Shown: positions 15,001 through 29,199 of the stretch, in pieces
Layout: each line of letters begins with the position of its first letter
Position numbering within the stretch: position 1 is the stretch's first letter
Assembly (NCBI GenBank): GCA_958299035.1
Contig: CATQJL010000316.1
Coordinates: 14,850,347 to 14,914,346 of the forward strand
Source of the DNA: Cylicocyclus nassatus
Taxonomy: Eukaryota > Nematoda > Chromadorea > Rhabditida > Strongylidae
Direction of reading: 5' to 3'
DNA length: 64,000 nucleotides
Translations under genes and position numbers: made by a program
Notes under the pieces: model-generated
Seen by the model: only the letters and a program-made list of their open reading frames with translations
What the model was told of the DNA's origin: nothing
Databases searched by the model: none

Positions 15001-18000
15001 AAGCGGCACTTAGGGCATGAACTGTCTTCTAGATAAAGATAATATTGGTTTGTAAGCAGCACGTAGGGCAACTCGATCGGGCAGGGAAACAGATTTCTAT
15101 ACGCTTGGGGCAGTTCTTATAACTTTTAAACGGTCTTCAAGCGGCACTTAGGGCATGAACTGTCTTCTAGATATAGATAATATTGGTTTGTAAGCAGCAC
15201 GTAGGGCAACTCGATCGGGCAGGGAAACAGATTTCTATACGCTTGGGGCAGTTCTTATAACTTTTAAACGGTCTTCAAGCGGCGCTTAGGGCATAAATTT
15301 TCATTTTAAATAGTTACTAGCGGTCTGTAAGCGGCACGTAGGGCAACTCGATCGGGCAGGGAAGCAGATTTTTATACGCTTGGGGCAGTTCTTATAATTT
15401 TTGAACGGTCTTCAAGCGGCACTTAGGGCATGAACTGTCTTCTAGATATAGATATTATTGGTTTGTAAGCGGCACGTAGGGCAACTCGATCGTGCAGGAA
15501 AACAGATTTCTATACGCTTGGGGCAGTTCTTATAACTTTTAAACGGTCTTCAAGCGGCACTTAGGGGATAAATTTTCATTTTAAATAGTTATTATCGGTC
15601 TGTAAGCGGCACGTAGGGCAACTCGATCGTGCAGGGAAACAGATTTTCATACGCTTGGGGCAGTTCTTATAATTTTTGAACGGTCTTCAAGCGGCACTTA
15701 GGGCATAAACTTTCATTTTAAATAGTTAGCAACCGATCGTGCAGGGAACAGATTTCTATACGCTTGGGGCAGTTCTTATAACTTTTAAACGGTCTTCAAG
15801 CGGCACTTAGGGCATTAACTGTCTTCTAGATAAAGATAATATTGGTTTGTAAGCAGCACGTAGGGCAACTCGATCGGGCAGGGAAAACAGATTTCTATAC
15901 GCTTGGGGCAGTTCTTATAACTTTTAATCGGTCTTCAAGCGGCGCTTAGGGCATAAATTTTCATTTTAAATAGTTACTAGCGGTCTGTAAGCGGCACGTA
16001 GGGCAACTCGATCGGGCAGGGAAGCAGATTTTTATACGCTTGGGGCAGTTCTTATAATTTTTGAACGGTCTTCAAGCGGCACTTAGGGCATGAACTGTCT
16101 TCTAGATAAAGATAATATTGGTTTGTAAGCAGCACGTAGGGCAACTCGATCGGGCAGGGAAACAGATTTCTATACGCTTGGGGCAGTTCTTATAATTTTT
16201 GAACGGTCTTCAAGCGGCACTTAGGGCATTAACTGTCTTCTAGATAAAGATAATATTGGTTTGTAAGCAGCACGTAGGGCAACTCGATCGGGCAGGGAAA
16301 CAGATTTCTATACGCTTGGGGCAGTTCTTATAACTTTTAAACGGTCTTCAAGCGGCGCTTAGGGCATAAATTTTCATTTTAAATAGTTACTAGCGGTCTG
16401 TAGCGGCACGTAGGGCAACTCGATCGGGCAGGGAAGCAGATTTTTATACGCTTGGGGCAGTTCTTATAATTTTTGAACGGTCTTCAAGCGGCACTTAGGG
16501 CATTAACTGTCTTCTAGATAAAGATAATATTGGTTTGTAAGCAGCACGTAGGGCAACTCGATCGGGCAGGGAAACAGATTTCTATACGCTTGGGGCAGTT
16601 CTTATAACTTTTAATCGGTCTTCAAGCGGCGCTTAGGGCATAAATTTTCATTTTAAATAGTTACTAGCGGTCTGTAAGCGGCACGTAGGGCAACTCGATC
16701 GGGCAGGGAAGCAGATTTTTATACGCTTGGGGCAGTTCTTATAATTTTTGAACGGTCTTCAAGCGGCACTTAGGGCATGAACTGTCTTCTAGATAAAGAT
16801 AATATTGGTTTGTAAGCGGTACGTAGGCCAACTCGATCGTGCAGGGAAACAGATTTTTATACGCTTGGGGCAGTTCTTATAATTTTTGAACGGTCTTCAA
16901 GCGGCACTTAGGGCATAAACTTTCATTTTAAATAGTTAGCAACCGATCGTGCAGGGAAACAGATTTCTATACGCTTGGGGCAGTTCTTATAATTTTTGAA
17001 CGGTCTTCAAGCGGCACTTAGGGCATAAACTTTCATTTTAAATAGTTAGCAACCGATCGTGCAGGGAAACAGATTTCTATACGCTTGGGGCAGTTCTTAT
17101 AACTTTTAAACGGTCTTCAAGCGGCACTTAGGGCATGAACTGTCTTCTAGATATAGATATTATTGGTTTGTAAGCGGCACGTAGGGCAACTCGATCGTGC
17201 AGGGAAACAGATTTCTATACGCTTGGGGCAGTTCTTATAACTTTTAAACGGTCTTCAAGCGGCACTTAGGGGATAAATTTTCATTTTAAATAGTTATTAT
17301 CGGTCTGTAAGCGGCACGTAGGGCAACTCGATCGTGCAGGGAAACAGATTTTCATACGCTTGGGGCAGTTCTTATAAGTTTTAAACGGTCTTCAAGCGGC
17401 GCTTAGGGCATAAGTTTTCATTTTAAATAGTTACTAGCGGTCTGTAAGCGGCACGTAGGGCAATCGATCGGGCAGGGAAGCAGATTTTTATACGCTTGGG
17501 GCAGTTCTTATAATTTTTGAACGGTCTTCAAGCGGCACTTAGGGCATAAACTTTCATTTTAAATAGTTAGCAACCGATCGTGCAGGGAAACAGATTTCTA
17601 TACGCTTGGGGCAGTTCTTATAACTTTTAAACGGTCTTCAAGCGGCGCTTAGGGCATAAATTTTCATTTTAAATAGTTACTAGCGGTCTGTAAGCGGCAC
17701 GTAGGGCAACTCGATCGTGCAGGGAAACAGATTTTCATACGCTTGGGGCAGTTCTTATAATTTTTGAACGGTCTTCGAGCGGCACTTAGGGCATGAACTG
17801 TCTTCTAGATAAAGATAATATTGGTTTGTAAGCAGCACGTAGGGCAACTCGATCGGGCAGGGAAACAGATTTCTATACGCTTGGGGCAGTTCTTATAACT
17901 TTTAAACGGTCTTCAAGCGGCGCTTAGGGCATAAATTTTCATTTTAAATAGTTACTAGCGGTCTGTAGCGGCACGTAGGGCAACTCGATCGGGCAGGGAA

Positions 18001-20339
18001 GCAGATTTTTATACGCTTGAGGCAGTTCTTATAATTTTTGAACGGTCTTCAAGCGGCACTTAGGGCATTAACTGTCTTCTAGATAAAGATAATATTGGTT
18101 TGTAAGCAGCACGTAGGGCAACTCGATCGGGCAGGGAAACAGATTTCTATACGCTTGGGGCAGTTCTTATAACTTTTAAACGGTCTTCAAGCGGCACTTA
18201 GGGCATGAACTGTCTTCTAGATATAGATATTATTGGTTTGTAAGCGGCACGTAGGGCAACTCGATCGTGCAGGGAAACAGATTTCTATACGCTTGGGGCA
18301 GTTCTTATAACTTTTAAACGGTCTTCAAGCGGCACTTAGGGGATAAATTTTCATTTTAAATAGTTATTATCGGTCTGTAAGCGGCACGTAGGGCAACTCG
18401 ATCGTGCAGGGAAACAGATTTTCATACGCTTGGGGCAGTTCTTATAATTTTTGAACGGTCTTCAAGCGGCACTTAGGGCATAAACTTTCATTTTAAATAG
18501 TTAGCAACCGATCGTGCAGGGAACAGATTTCTATACGCTTGGGGCAGTTCTTATAACTTTTAAACGGTCTTCAAGCGGCACTTAGGGCATTAACTGTCTT
18601 CTAGATAAAGATAATATTGGTTTGTAAGCAGCACGTAGGGCAACTCGATCGGGCAGGGAAAACAGATTTCTATACGCTTGGGGCAGTTCTTATAACTTTT
18701 AATCGGTCTTCAAGCGGCGCTTAGGGCATAAATTTTCATTTTAAATAGTTACTAGCGGTCTGTAAGCGGCACGTAGGGCAACTCGATCGGGCAGGGAAGC
18801 AGATTTTTATACGCTTGGGGCAGTTCTTATAATTTTTGAACGGTCTTCAAGCGGCACTTAGGGCATGAACTGTCTTCTAGATAAAGATAATATTGGTTTG
18901 TAAGCGGCACGTAGGGCAACTCGATCGTGCAGGGAAACAGATTTTCATACGCTTGGGGCAGTTCTTATAATTTTTGAACGGTCTTCGAGCGGCACTTAGG
19001 GCATGAACTGTCTTCTAGATAAAGATAATATTGGTTTGTAAGCAGCACGTAGGGCAACTCGATCGGGCAGGGAAACAGATTTCTATACGCTTGGGGCAGT
19101 TCTTATAACTTTTAAACGGTCTTCAAGCGGCGCTTAGGGCATAAATTTTCATTTTAAATAGTTACTAGCGGTCTGTAGCGGCACGTAGGGCAACTCGATC
19201 GGGCAGGGAAGCAGATTTTTATACGCTTGGGGCAGTTCTTATAATTTTTGAACGGTCTTCAAGCGGCATTTAGGGCATTAACTGTCTTCTAGATAAAGAT
19301 AATATTGGTTTGTAAGCAGCACGTAGGGCAACTCGATCGGGCAGGGAAACAGATTTCTATACGCTTGGGGCAGTTCTTATAACTTTTAAACGGTCTTCAA
19401 GCGGCACTTAGGGCATGAACTGTCTTCTAGATATAGATATTATTGGTTTGTAAGCGGCACGTAGGGCAACTCGATCGTGCAGGGAAACAGATTTCTATAC
19501 GCTTGGGGCAGTTCTTATAACTTTTAAACGGTCTTCAAGCGGCACTTAGGGGATAAATTTTCATTTTAAATAGTTATTATCGGTCTGTAAGCGGCACGTA
19601 GGGCAACTCGATCGTGCAGGGAAACAGATTTTCATACGCTTGGGGCAGTTCTTATAATTTTTGAACGGTCTTCAAGCGGCACTTAGGGCATAAACTTTCA
19701 TTTTAAATAGTTAGCAACCGATCGTGCAGGGAACAGATTTCTATACGCTTGGGGCAGTTCTTATAACTTTTAAACGGTCTTCAAGCGGCACTTAGGGCAT
19801 TAACTGTCTTCTAGATAAAGATAATATTGGTTTGTAAGCAGCACGTAGGGCAACTCGATCGGGCAGGGAAAACAGATTTCTATACGCTTGGGGCAGTTCT
19901 TATAACTTTTAATCGGTCTTCAAGCGGCGCTTAGGGCATAAATTTTCATTTTAAATAGTTACTAGCGGTCTGTAAGCGGCACGTAGGGCAACTCGATCGG
20001 GCAGGGAAGCAGATTTTTATACGCTTGGGGCAGTTCTTATAATTTTTGAACGGTCTTCAAGCGGCACTTAGGGCATGAACTGTCTTCTAGATAAAGATAA
20101 TATTGGTTTGTAAGCAGCACGTAGGGCAACTCGATCGGGCAGGGAAACAGATTTCTATACGCTTGGGGCAGTTCTTATAACTTTTAAACGGTCTTCAAGC
20201 GGCACTTAGGGCATGAACTGTCTTCTAGATATAGATAATATTGGTTTGTAAGCAGCACGTAGGGCAACTCGATCGGGCAGGGAAACAGATTTCTATACGC
20301 TTGGGGCAGTTCTTATAACTTTTAAACGGTCTTCAAGCG

Positions 20340-23300
20340 GCGCTTAGGGCATAAATTTTCATTTTGAATAGTTACTAGCGGTCTGTAGCGGCACGTAGGG
20401 CAACTCGATCGGGCAGGGAAGCAGATTTTTATACGCTTGGGGCAGTTCTTATAATTTTTGAACGGTCTTCAAGCGGCACTTAGGGCATTAACTGTCTTCT
20501 AGATAAAGATAATATTGGTTTGTAAGCAGCACGTAGGGCAACTCGATCGGGTAGGGAAACAGATTTCTATACGCTTGGGGCAGTTCTTATAACTTTTAAT
20601 CGGTCTTCAAGCGGCGCTTAGGGCATAAATTTTCATTTTAAATAGTTACTAGCGGTCTGTAAGCGGCACGTAGGGCAACTCGATCGGGCAGGGAAGCAGA
20701 TTTTTATACGCTTGGGGCAGTTCTTATAATTTTTGAACGGTCTTCAAGCGGCACTTAGGGCATGAACTGTCTTCTAGATAAAGATAATATTGGTTTGTAA
20801 GCGGTACGTAGGCCAACTCGATCGTGCAGGGAAACAGATTTTTATACGCTTGGGGCAGTTCTTATAATTTTTGAACGGTCTTCAAGCGGCACTTAGGGCA
20901 TAAACTTTCATTTTAAATAGTTAGCAACCGATCGTGCAGGGAAACAGATTTCTATACGCTTGGGGCAGTTCTTATAATTTTTGAACGGTCTTCAAGCGGC
21001 ACTTAGGGCATAAACTTTCATTTTAAATAGTTAGCAACCGATCGTGCAGGGAAACAGATTTCTATACGCTTGGGGCAGTTCTTATAACTTTTAAACGGTC
21101 TTCAAGCGGCACTTAGGGCATGAACTGTCTTCTAGATATAGATATTATTGGTTTGTAAGCGGCACGTAGGGCAACTCGATCGTGCAGGGAAACAGATTTC
21201 TATACGCTTGGGGCAGTTCTTATAACTTTTAAACGGTCTTCAAACGGCACTTAGGGGATAAATTTTCATTTTAAATAGTTATTATCGGTCTGTAAGCGGC
21301 ACGTAGGGCAACTCGATCGTGCAGGGAAACAGATTTCCATACGCTTGGGGCAGTTCTTATAAGTTTTAAACGGTCTTCAAGCGGCGCTTAGGGCATAAGT
21401 TTTCATTTTAAATAGTTACTAGCGGTCTGTAAGCGGCACGTAGGGCAATCGATCGGGCAGGGAAGCAGATTTTTATACGCTTGGGGCAGTTCTTATAATT
21501 TTTGAACGGTCTTCAAGCGGCACTTAGGGCATTAACTGTCTTCTAGATAAAGATAATATTGGTTTGTAAGCAGCACGTAGGGCAACTCGATCGGGCAGGG
21601 AAAACAGATTTCTATACGCTTGGGGCAGTTCTTATAACTTTTAATCGGTCTTCAAGCGGCGCTTAGGGCATAAATTTTCATTTTAAATAGTTACTAGCGG
21701 TCTGTAAGCGGCACGTAGGGCAACTCGATCGGGCAGGGAAGCAGATTTTTATACGCTTGGGGCAGTTCTTATAATTTTTGAACGGTCTTCAAGCGGCACT
21801 TAGGGCATGAACTGTCTTCTAGATAAAGATAATATTGGTTTGTAAGCAGCACGTAGGGCAACTCGATCGGGCAGGGAAACAGATTTCTATACGCTTGGGG
21901 CAGTTCTTATAACTTTTAAACGGTCTTCAAGCGGCACTTAGGGCATGAACTGTCTTCTAGATATAGATAATATTGGTTTGTAAGCAGCACGTAGGGCAAC
22001 TCGATCGGGCAGGGAAACAGATTTCTATACGCTTGGGGCAGTTCTTATAACTTTTAAACGGTCTTCAAGCGGCGCTTAGGGCATAAATTTTCATTTTGAA
22101 TAGTTACTAGCGGTCTGTAGCGGCACGTAGGGCAACTCGATCGGGCAGGGAAGCAGATTTTTATACGCTTGGGGCAGTTCTTATAATTTTTGAACGGTCT
22201 TCAAGCGGCACTTAGGGCATTAACTGTCTTCTAGATAAAGATAATATTGGTTTGTAAGCAGCACGTAGGGCAACTCGATCGGGTAGGGAAACAGATTTCT
22301 ATACGCTTGGGGCAGTTCTTATAACTTTTAATCGGTCTTCAAGCGGCGCTTAGGGCATAAATTTTCATTTTAAATAGTTACTAGCGGTCTGTAAGCGGCA
22401 CGTAGGGCAACTCGATCGGGCAGGGAAGCAGATTTTTATACGCTTGGGGCAGTTCTTATAATTTTTGAACGGTCTTCAAGCGGCACTTAGGGCATGAACT
22501 GTCTTCTAGATAAAGATAATATTGGTTTGTAAGCGGTACGTAGGCCAACTCGATCGTGCAGGGAAACAGATTTTTATACGCTTGGGGCAGTTCTTATAAT
22601 TTTTGAACGGTCTTCAAGCGGCACTTAGGGCATAAACTTTCATTTTAAATAGTTAGCAACCGATCGTGCAGGGAAACAGATTTCTATACGCTTGGGGCAG
22701 TTCTTATAATTTTTGAACGGTCTTCAAGCGGCACTTAGGGCATAAACTTTCATTTTAAATAGTTAGCAACCGATCGTGCAGGGAAACAGATTTCTATACG
22801 CTTGGGGCAGTTCTTATAACTTTTAAACGGTCTTCAAGCGGCACTTAGGGCATGAACTGTCTTCTAGATATAGATATTATTGGTTTGTAAGCGGCACGTA
22901 GGGCAACTCGATCGTGCAGGGAAACAGATTTCTATACGCTTGGGGCAGTTCTTATAACTTTTAAACGGTCTTCAAGCGGCACTTAGGGGATAAATTTTCA
23001 TTTTAAATAGTTATTATCGGTCTGTAAGCGGCACGTAGGGCAACTCGATCGTGCAGGGAAACAGATTTCCATACGCTTGGGGCAGTTCTTATAAGTTTTA
23101 AACGGTCTTCAAGCGGCGCTTAGGGCATAAGTTTTCATTTTAAATAGTTACTAGCGGTCTGTAAGCGGCACGTAGGGCAATCGATCGGGCAGGGAAGCAG
23201 ATTTTTATACGCTTGGGGCAGTTCTTATAATTTTTGAACGGTCTTCAAGCGGCACTTAGGGCATAAACTTTCATTTTAAATAGTTAGCAACCGATCGTGC

Positions 23301-26300
23301 AGGGAAACAGATTTCTATACGCTTGGGGCAGTTCTTATAATTTTTGAACGGTCTTCAAGCGGCACTTAGGGCATAAACTTTCATTTTAAATAGTTAGCAA
23401 CCGATCGTGCAGGGAAACAGATTTCTATACGCTTGGGGCAGTTCTTATAACTTTTAAACGGTCTTCAAGCGGCGCTTAGGGCATAAATTTTCATTTTAAA
23501 TAGTTACTAGCGGTCTGTAAGCGGCACGTAGGGCAACTCGATCGTGCAGGGAAACAGATTTTCATACGCTTGGGGCAGTTCTTATAATTTTTGAACGGTC
23601 TTCGAGCGGCACTTAGGGCATGAACTGTCTTCTAGATAAAGATAATATTGGTTTGTAAGCAGCACGTAGGGCAACTCGATCGGGCAGGGAAACAGATTTC
23701 TATACGCTTGGGGCAGTTCTTATAACTTTTAAACGGTCTTCAAGCGGCACTTAGGGCATAAACTTTCATTTTAAATAGTTAGCAACCGATCGTGCAGGGA
23801 AACAGATTTCTATACGCTTGGGGCAGTTCTTATAATTTTTGAACGGTCTTCAAGCGGCACTTAGGGCATAAACTTTCATTTTAAATAGTTAGCAACCGAT
23901 CGTGCAGGGAACAGATTTCTATACGCTTGGGGCAGTTCTTATAACTTTTAAACGGTCTTCAAGCGGCGCTTAGGGCATAAATTTTCATTTTAAATAGTTA
24001 CTAGCGGTCTGTAAGCGGCACGTAGGGCAACTCGATCGGGCAGGGAAGCAGATTTTTATACGCTTGGGGCAGTTCTTATAATTTTTGAACGGTCTTCAAG
24101 CGGCACTTAGGGCATGAACTGTCTTCTAGATAAAGATAATATTGGTTTGTAAGCAGCACGTAGGGCAACTCGATCGGGCAGGGAAACAGATTTCTATACG
24201 CTTGGGGCAGTTCTTATAACTTTTAATCGGTCTTCAAGCGGCGCTTAGGGCATAAATTTTCATTTTAAATAGTTACTAGCGGTCTGTAAGCGGCACGTAG
24301 GGCAACTCGATCGGGCAGGGAAGCAGATTTTTATACGCTTGGGGCAGTTCTTATAATTTTTGAACGGTCTTCAAGCGGCACTTAGGGCATGAACTGTCTT
24401 CTAGATAAAGATAATATTGGTTTGTAAGCAGCACGTAGGGCAACTCGATCGGGCAGGGAAACAGATTTTTATACGCTTGGGGCAGTTCTTATAATTTTTG
24501 AACGGTCTTCAAGCGGCACTTAGGGCATGAACTGTCTTCTAGATAAAGATAATATTGGTTTGTAAGCGGCACGTAGGGCAACTCGATCGGGCAGGGAAAC
24601 AGATTTCTATACGCTTGGGGCAGTTCTTATAACTTTTAAACGGTCTTCAAGCGGCACTTAGGGCATGAACTGTCTTCTAGATATAGATATTATTGGTTTG
24701 TAAGCGGCACGTAGGGCAACTCGATCGTGCAGGGAAACAGATTTCTATACGCTTGGGGCAGTTCTTATAACTTTTAAACGGTCTTCAAGCGGCACTTAGG
24801 GGATAAATTTTCATTTTAAATAGTTATTATCGGTCTGTAAGCGGCACGTAGGGCAACTCGATCGTGCAGGGAAACAGATTTTCATACGCTTGGGGCAGTT
24901 CTTATAATTTTTGAACGGTCTTCAAGCGGCACTTAGGGGATAAATTTTCATTTTAAATAGTTATTATCGGTCTGTAAGCGGCACGTAGGGCAACTCGATC
25001 GTGCAGGGAAACAGATTTCTATACGCTTGGGGCAGTTCTTATAACTTTTAAACGGTCTTCAAGCGGCACTTAGGGCATAAACTTTCATTTTAAATAGTTA
25101 GCAACCGATCGTGCAGGGAAACAGATTTCTATACGCTTGGGGCAGTTCTTATAATTTTTGAACGGTCTTCAAGCGGCACTTAGGGCATAAACTTTCATTT
25201 TAAATAGTTAGCAACCGATCGTGCAGGGAACAGATTTCTATACGCTTGGGGCAGTTCTTATAACTTTTAAACGGTCTTCAAGCGGCACTTAGGGCATTAA
25301 CTGTCTTCTAGATAAAGATAATATTGGTTTGTAAGCAGCACGTAGGGCAACTCGATCGGGCAGGGAAAACAGATTTCTATACGCTTGGGGCAGTTCTTAT
25401 AACTTTTAATCGGTCTTCAAGCGGCGCTTAGGGCATAAATTTTCATTTTAAATAGTTACTAGCGGTCTGTAAGCGGCACGTAGGGCAACTCGATCGGGCA
25501 GGGAAGCAGATTTTTATACGCTTGGGGCAGTTCTTATAATTTTTGAACGGTCTTCAAGCGGCACTTAGGGCATGAACTGTCTTCTAGATAAAGATAATAT
25601 TGGTTTGTAAGCAGCACGTAGGGCAACTCGATCGGGCAGGGAAACAGATTTCTATACGCTTGGGGCAGTTCTTATAACTTTTAAACGGTCTTCAAGCGGC
25701 ACTTAGGGCATGAACTGTCTTCTAGATATAGATAATATTGGTTTGTAAGCAGCACGTAGGGCAACTCGATCGGGCAGGGAAACAGATTTCTATACGCTTG
25801 GGGCAGTTCTTATAACTTTTAAACGGTCTTCAAGCGGCGCTTAGGGCATAAATTTTCATTTTGAATAGTTACTAGCGGTCTGTAGCGGCACGTAGGGCAA
25901 CTCGATCGGGCAGGGAAGCAGATTTTTATACGCTTGGGGCAGTTCTTATAATTTTTGAACGGTCTTCAAGCGGCACTTAGGGCATTAACTGTCTTCTAGA
26001 TAAAGATAATATTGGTTTGTAAGCAGCACGTAGGGCAACTCGATCGGGTAGGGAAACAGATTTCTATACGCTTGGGGCAGTTCTTATAACTTTTAATCGG
26101 TCTTCAAGCGGCGCTTAGGGCATAAATTTTCATTTTAAATAGTTACTAGCGGTCTGTAAGCGGCACGTAGGGCAACTCGATCGGGCAGGGAAGCAGATTT
26201 TTATACGCTTGGGGCAGTTCTTATAATTTTTGAACGGTCTTCAAGCGGCACTTAGGGCATGAACTGTCTTCTAGATAAAGATAATATTGGTTTGTAAGCG

Positions 26301-29100
26301 GTACGTAGGCCAACTCGATCGTGCAGGGAAACAGATTTTTATACGCTTGGGGCAGTTCTTATAATTTTTGAACGGTCTTCAAGCGGCACTTAGGGCATAA
26401 ACTTTCATTTTAAATAGTTAGCAACCGATCGTGCAGGGAAACAGATTTCTATACGCTTGGGGCAGTTCTTATAATTTTTGAACGGTCTTCAAGCGGCACT
26501 TAGGGCATAAACTTTCATTTTAAATAGTTAGCAACCGATCGTGCAGGGAAACAGATTTCTATACGCTTGGGGCAGTTCTTATAACTTTTAAACGGTCTTC
26601 AAGCGGCACTTAGGGCATGAACTGTCTTCTAGATATAGATATTATTGGTTTGTAAGCGGCACGTAGGGCAACTCGATCGTGCAGGGAAACAGATTTCTAT
26701 ACGCTTGGGGCAGTTCTTATAACTTTTAAACGGTCTTCAAGCGGCACTTAGGGGATAAATTTTCATTTTAAATAGTTATTATCGGTCTGTAAGCGGCACG
26801 TAGGGCAACTCGATCGTGCAGGGAAACAGATTTCCATACGCTTGGGGCAGTTCTTATAAGTTTTAAACGGTCTTCAAGCGGCGCTTAGGGCATAAGTTTT
26901 CATTTTAAATAGTTACTAGCGGTCTGTAAGCGGCACGTAGGGCAATCGATCGGGCAGGGAAGCAGATTTTTATACGCTTGGGGCAGTTCTTATAATTTTT
27001 GAACGGTCTTCAAGCGGCACTTAGGGCATAAACTTTCATTTTAAATAGTTAGCAACCGATCGTGCAGGGAAACAGATTTCTATACGCTTGGGGCAGTTCT
27101 TATAATTTTTGAACGGTCTTCAAGCGGCACTTAGGGCATAAACTTTCATTTTAAATAGTTAGCAACCGATCGTGCAGGGAAACAGATTTCTATACGCTTG
27201 GGGCAGTTCTTATAACTTTTAAACGGTCTTCAAGCGGCGCTTAGGGCATAAATTTTCATTTTAAATAGTTACTAGCGGTCTGTAAGCGGCACGTAGGGCA
27301 ACTCGATCGTGCAGGGAAACAGATTTTCATACGCTTGGGGCAGTTCTTATAATTTTTGAACGGTCTTCGAGCGGCACTTAGGGCATGAACTGTCTTCTAG
27401 ATAAAGATAATATTGGTTTGTAAGCAGCACGTAGGGCAACTCGATCGGGCAGGGAAACAGATTTCTATACGCTTGGGGCAGTTCTTATAACTTTTAAACG
27501 GTCTTCAAGCGGCACTTAGGGCATAAACTTTCATTTTAAATAGTTAGCAACCGATCGTGCAGGGAAACAGATTTCTATACGCTTGGGGCAGTTCTTATAA
27601 TTTTTGAACGGTCTTCAAGCGGCACTTAGGGCATAAACTTTCATTTTAAATAGTTAGCAACCGATCGTGCAGGGAACAGATTTCTATACGCTTGGGGCAG
27701 TTCTTATAACTTTTAAACGGTCTTCAAGCGGCGCTTAGGGCATAAATTTTCATTTTAAATAGTTACTAGCGGTCTGTAAGCGGCACGTAGGGCAACTCGA
27801 TCGGGCAGGGAAGCAGATTTTTATACGCTTGGGGCAGTTCTTATAATTTTTGAACGGTCTTCAAGCGGCACTTAGGGCATGAACTGTCTTCTAGATAAAG
27901 ATAATATTGGTTTGTAAGCAGCACGTAGGGCAACTCGATCGGGCAGGGAAACAGATTTCTATACGCTTGGGGCAGTTCTTATAACTTTTAATCGGTCTTC
28001 AAGCGGCGCTTAGGGCATAAATTTTCATTTTAAATAGTTACTAGCGGTCTGTAAGCGGCACGTAGGGCAACTCGATCGGGCAGGGAAGCAGATTTTTATA
28101 CGCTTGGGGCAGTTCTTATAATTTTTGAACGGTCTTCAAGCGGCACTTAGGGCATGAACTGTCTTCTAGATAAAGATAATATTGGTTTGTAAGCAGCACG
28201 TAGGGCAACTCGATCGGGCAGGGAAACAGATTTTTATACGCTTGGGGCAGTTCTTATAATTTTTGAACGGTCTTCAAGCGGCACTTAGGGCATGAACTGT
28301 CTTCTAGATAAAGATAATATTGGTTTGTAAGCGGCACGTAGGGCAACTCGATCGGGCAGGGAAACAGATTTCTATACGCTTGGGGCAGTTCTTATAACTT
28401 TTAAACGGTCTTCAAGCGGCACTTAGGGCATGAACTGTCTTCTAGATATAGATATTATTGGTTTGTAAGCGGCACGTAGGGCAACTCGATCGTGCAGGGA
28501 AACAGATTTCTATACGCTTGGGGCAGTTCTTATAACTTTTAAACGGTCTTCAAGCGGCACTTAGGGGATAAATTTTCATTTTAAATAGTTATTATCGGTC
28601 TGTAAGCGGCACGTAGGGCAACTCGATCGTGCAGGGAAACAGATTTTCATACGCTTGGGGCAGTTCTTATAATTTTTAAACGGTCTTCAAGCGGCACTTA
28701 GGGCATGAACTGTCTTCTAGATAAAGATAATATTGGTTTGTAAGCAGCACGTAGGGCAACTCGATCGGGCAGGGAAACAGATTTCTATACGCTTGGGGCA
28801 GTTCTTATAACTTTTAAACGGTCTTCAAGCGGCACTTAGGGCATGAACTGTCTTCTAGATATAGATATTATTGGTTTGTAAGCGGCACGTAGGGCAACTC
28901 GATCGTGCAGGGAAACAGATTTCTATACGCTTGGGGCAGTTCTTATAACTTTTAAACGGTCTTCAAGCGGCACTTAGGGGATAAATTTTCATTTTAAATA
29001 GTTATTATCGGTCTGTAAGCGGCACGTAGGGCAACTCGATCGTGCAGGGAAACAGATTTTCATACGCTTGGGGCAGTTCTTATAATTTTTGAACGGTCTT
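20340..29100. repeat. Higher-order duplication blocks inside the satellite
   Basis: Rare private variants recur at fixed offsets. GCGGTACGTAGGCC occurs at 20801, 22533 and 26298. The TTTTGAATAG variant occurs near 20364, 22095 and 25861. The GGGAAAACAG variant occurs near 19866, 21598 and 25366. The shared offsets of about 1.73 kb and 3.77 kb show multi-monomer segments copied as units. Elsewhere GCGGTACGTAGGCC recurs at 12611 and 16816 (offset 4.2 kb), and an ATAAGCTTGG variant occurs at 661 and about 6065. Confidence 0.75.
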
Positions 29101-29199
29101 CAAGCGGCACTTAGGGCATAAACTTTCATTTTAAATAGTTAGCAACCGATCGTGCAGGGAAACAGATTTCTATACGCTTGGGGCAGTTCTTATAAGTTT

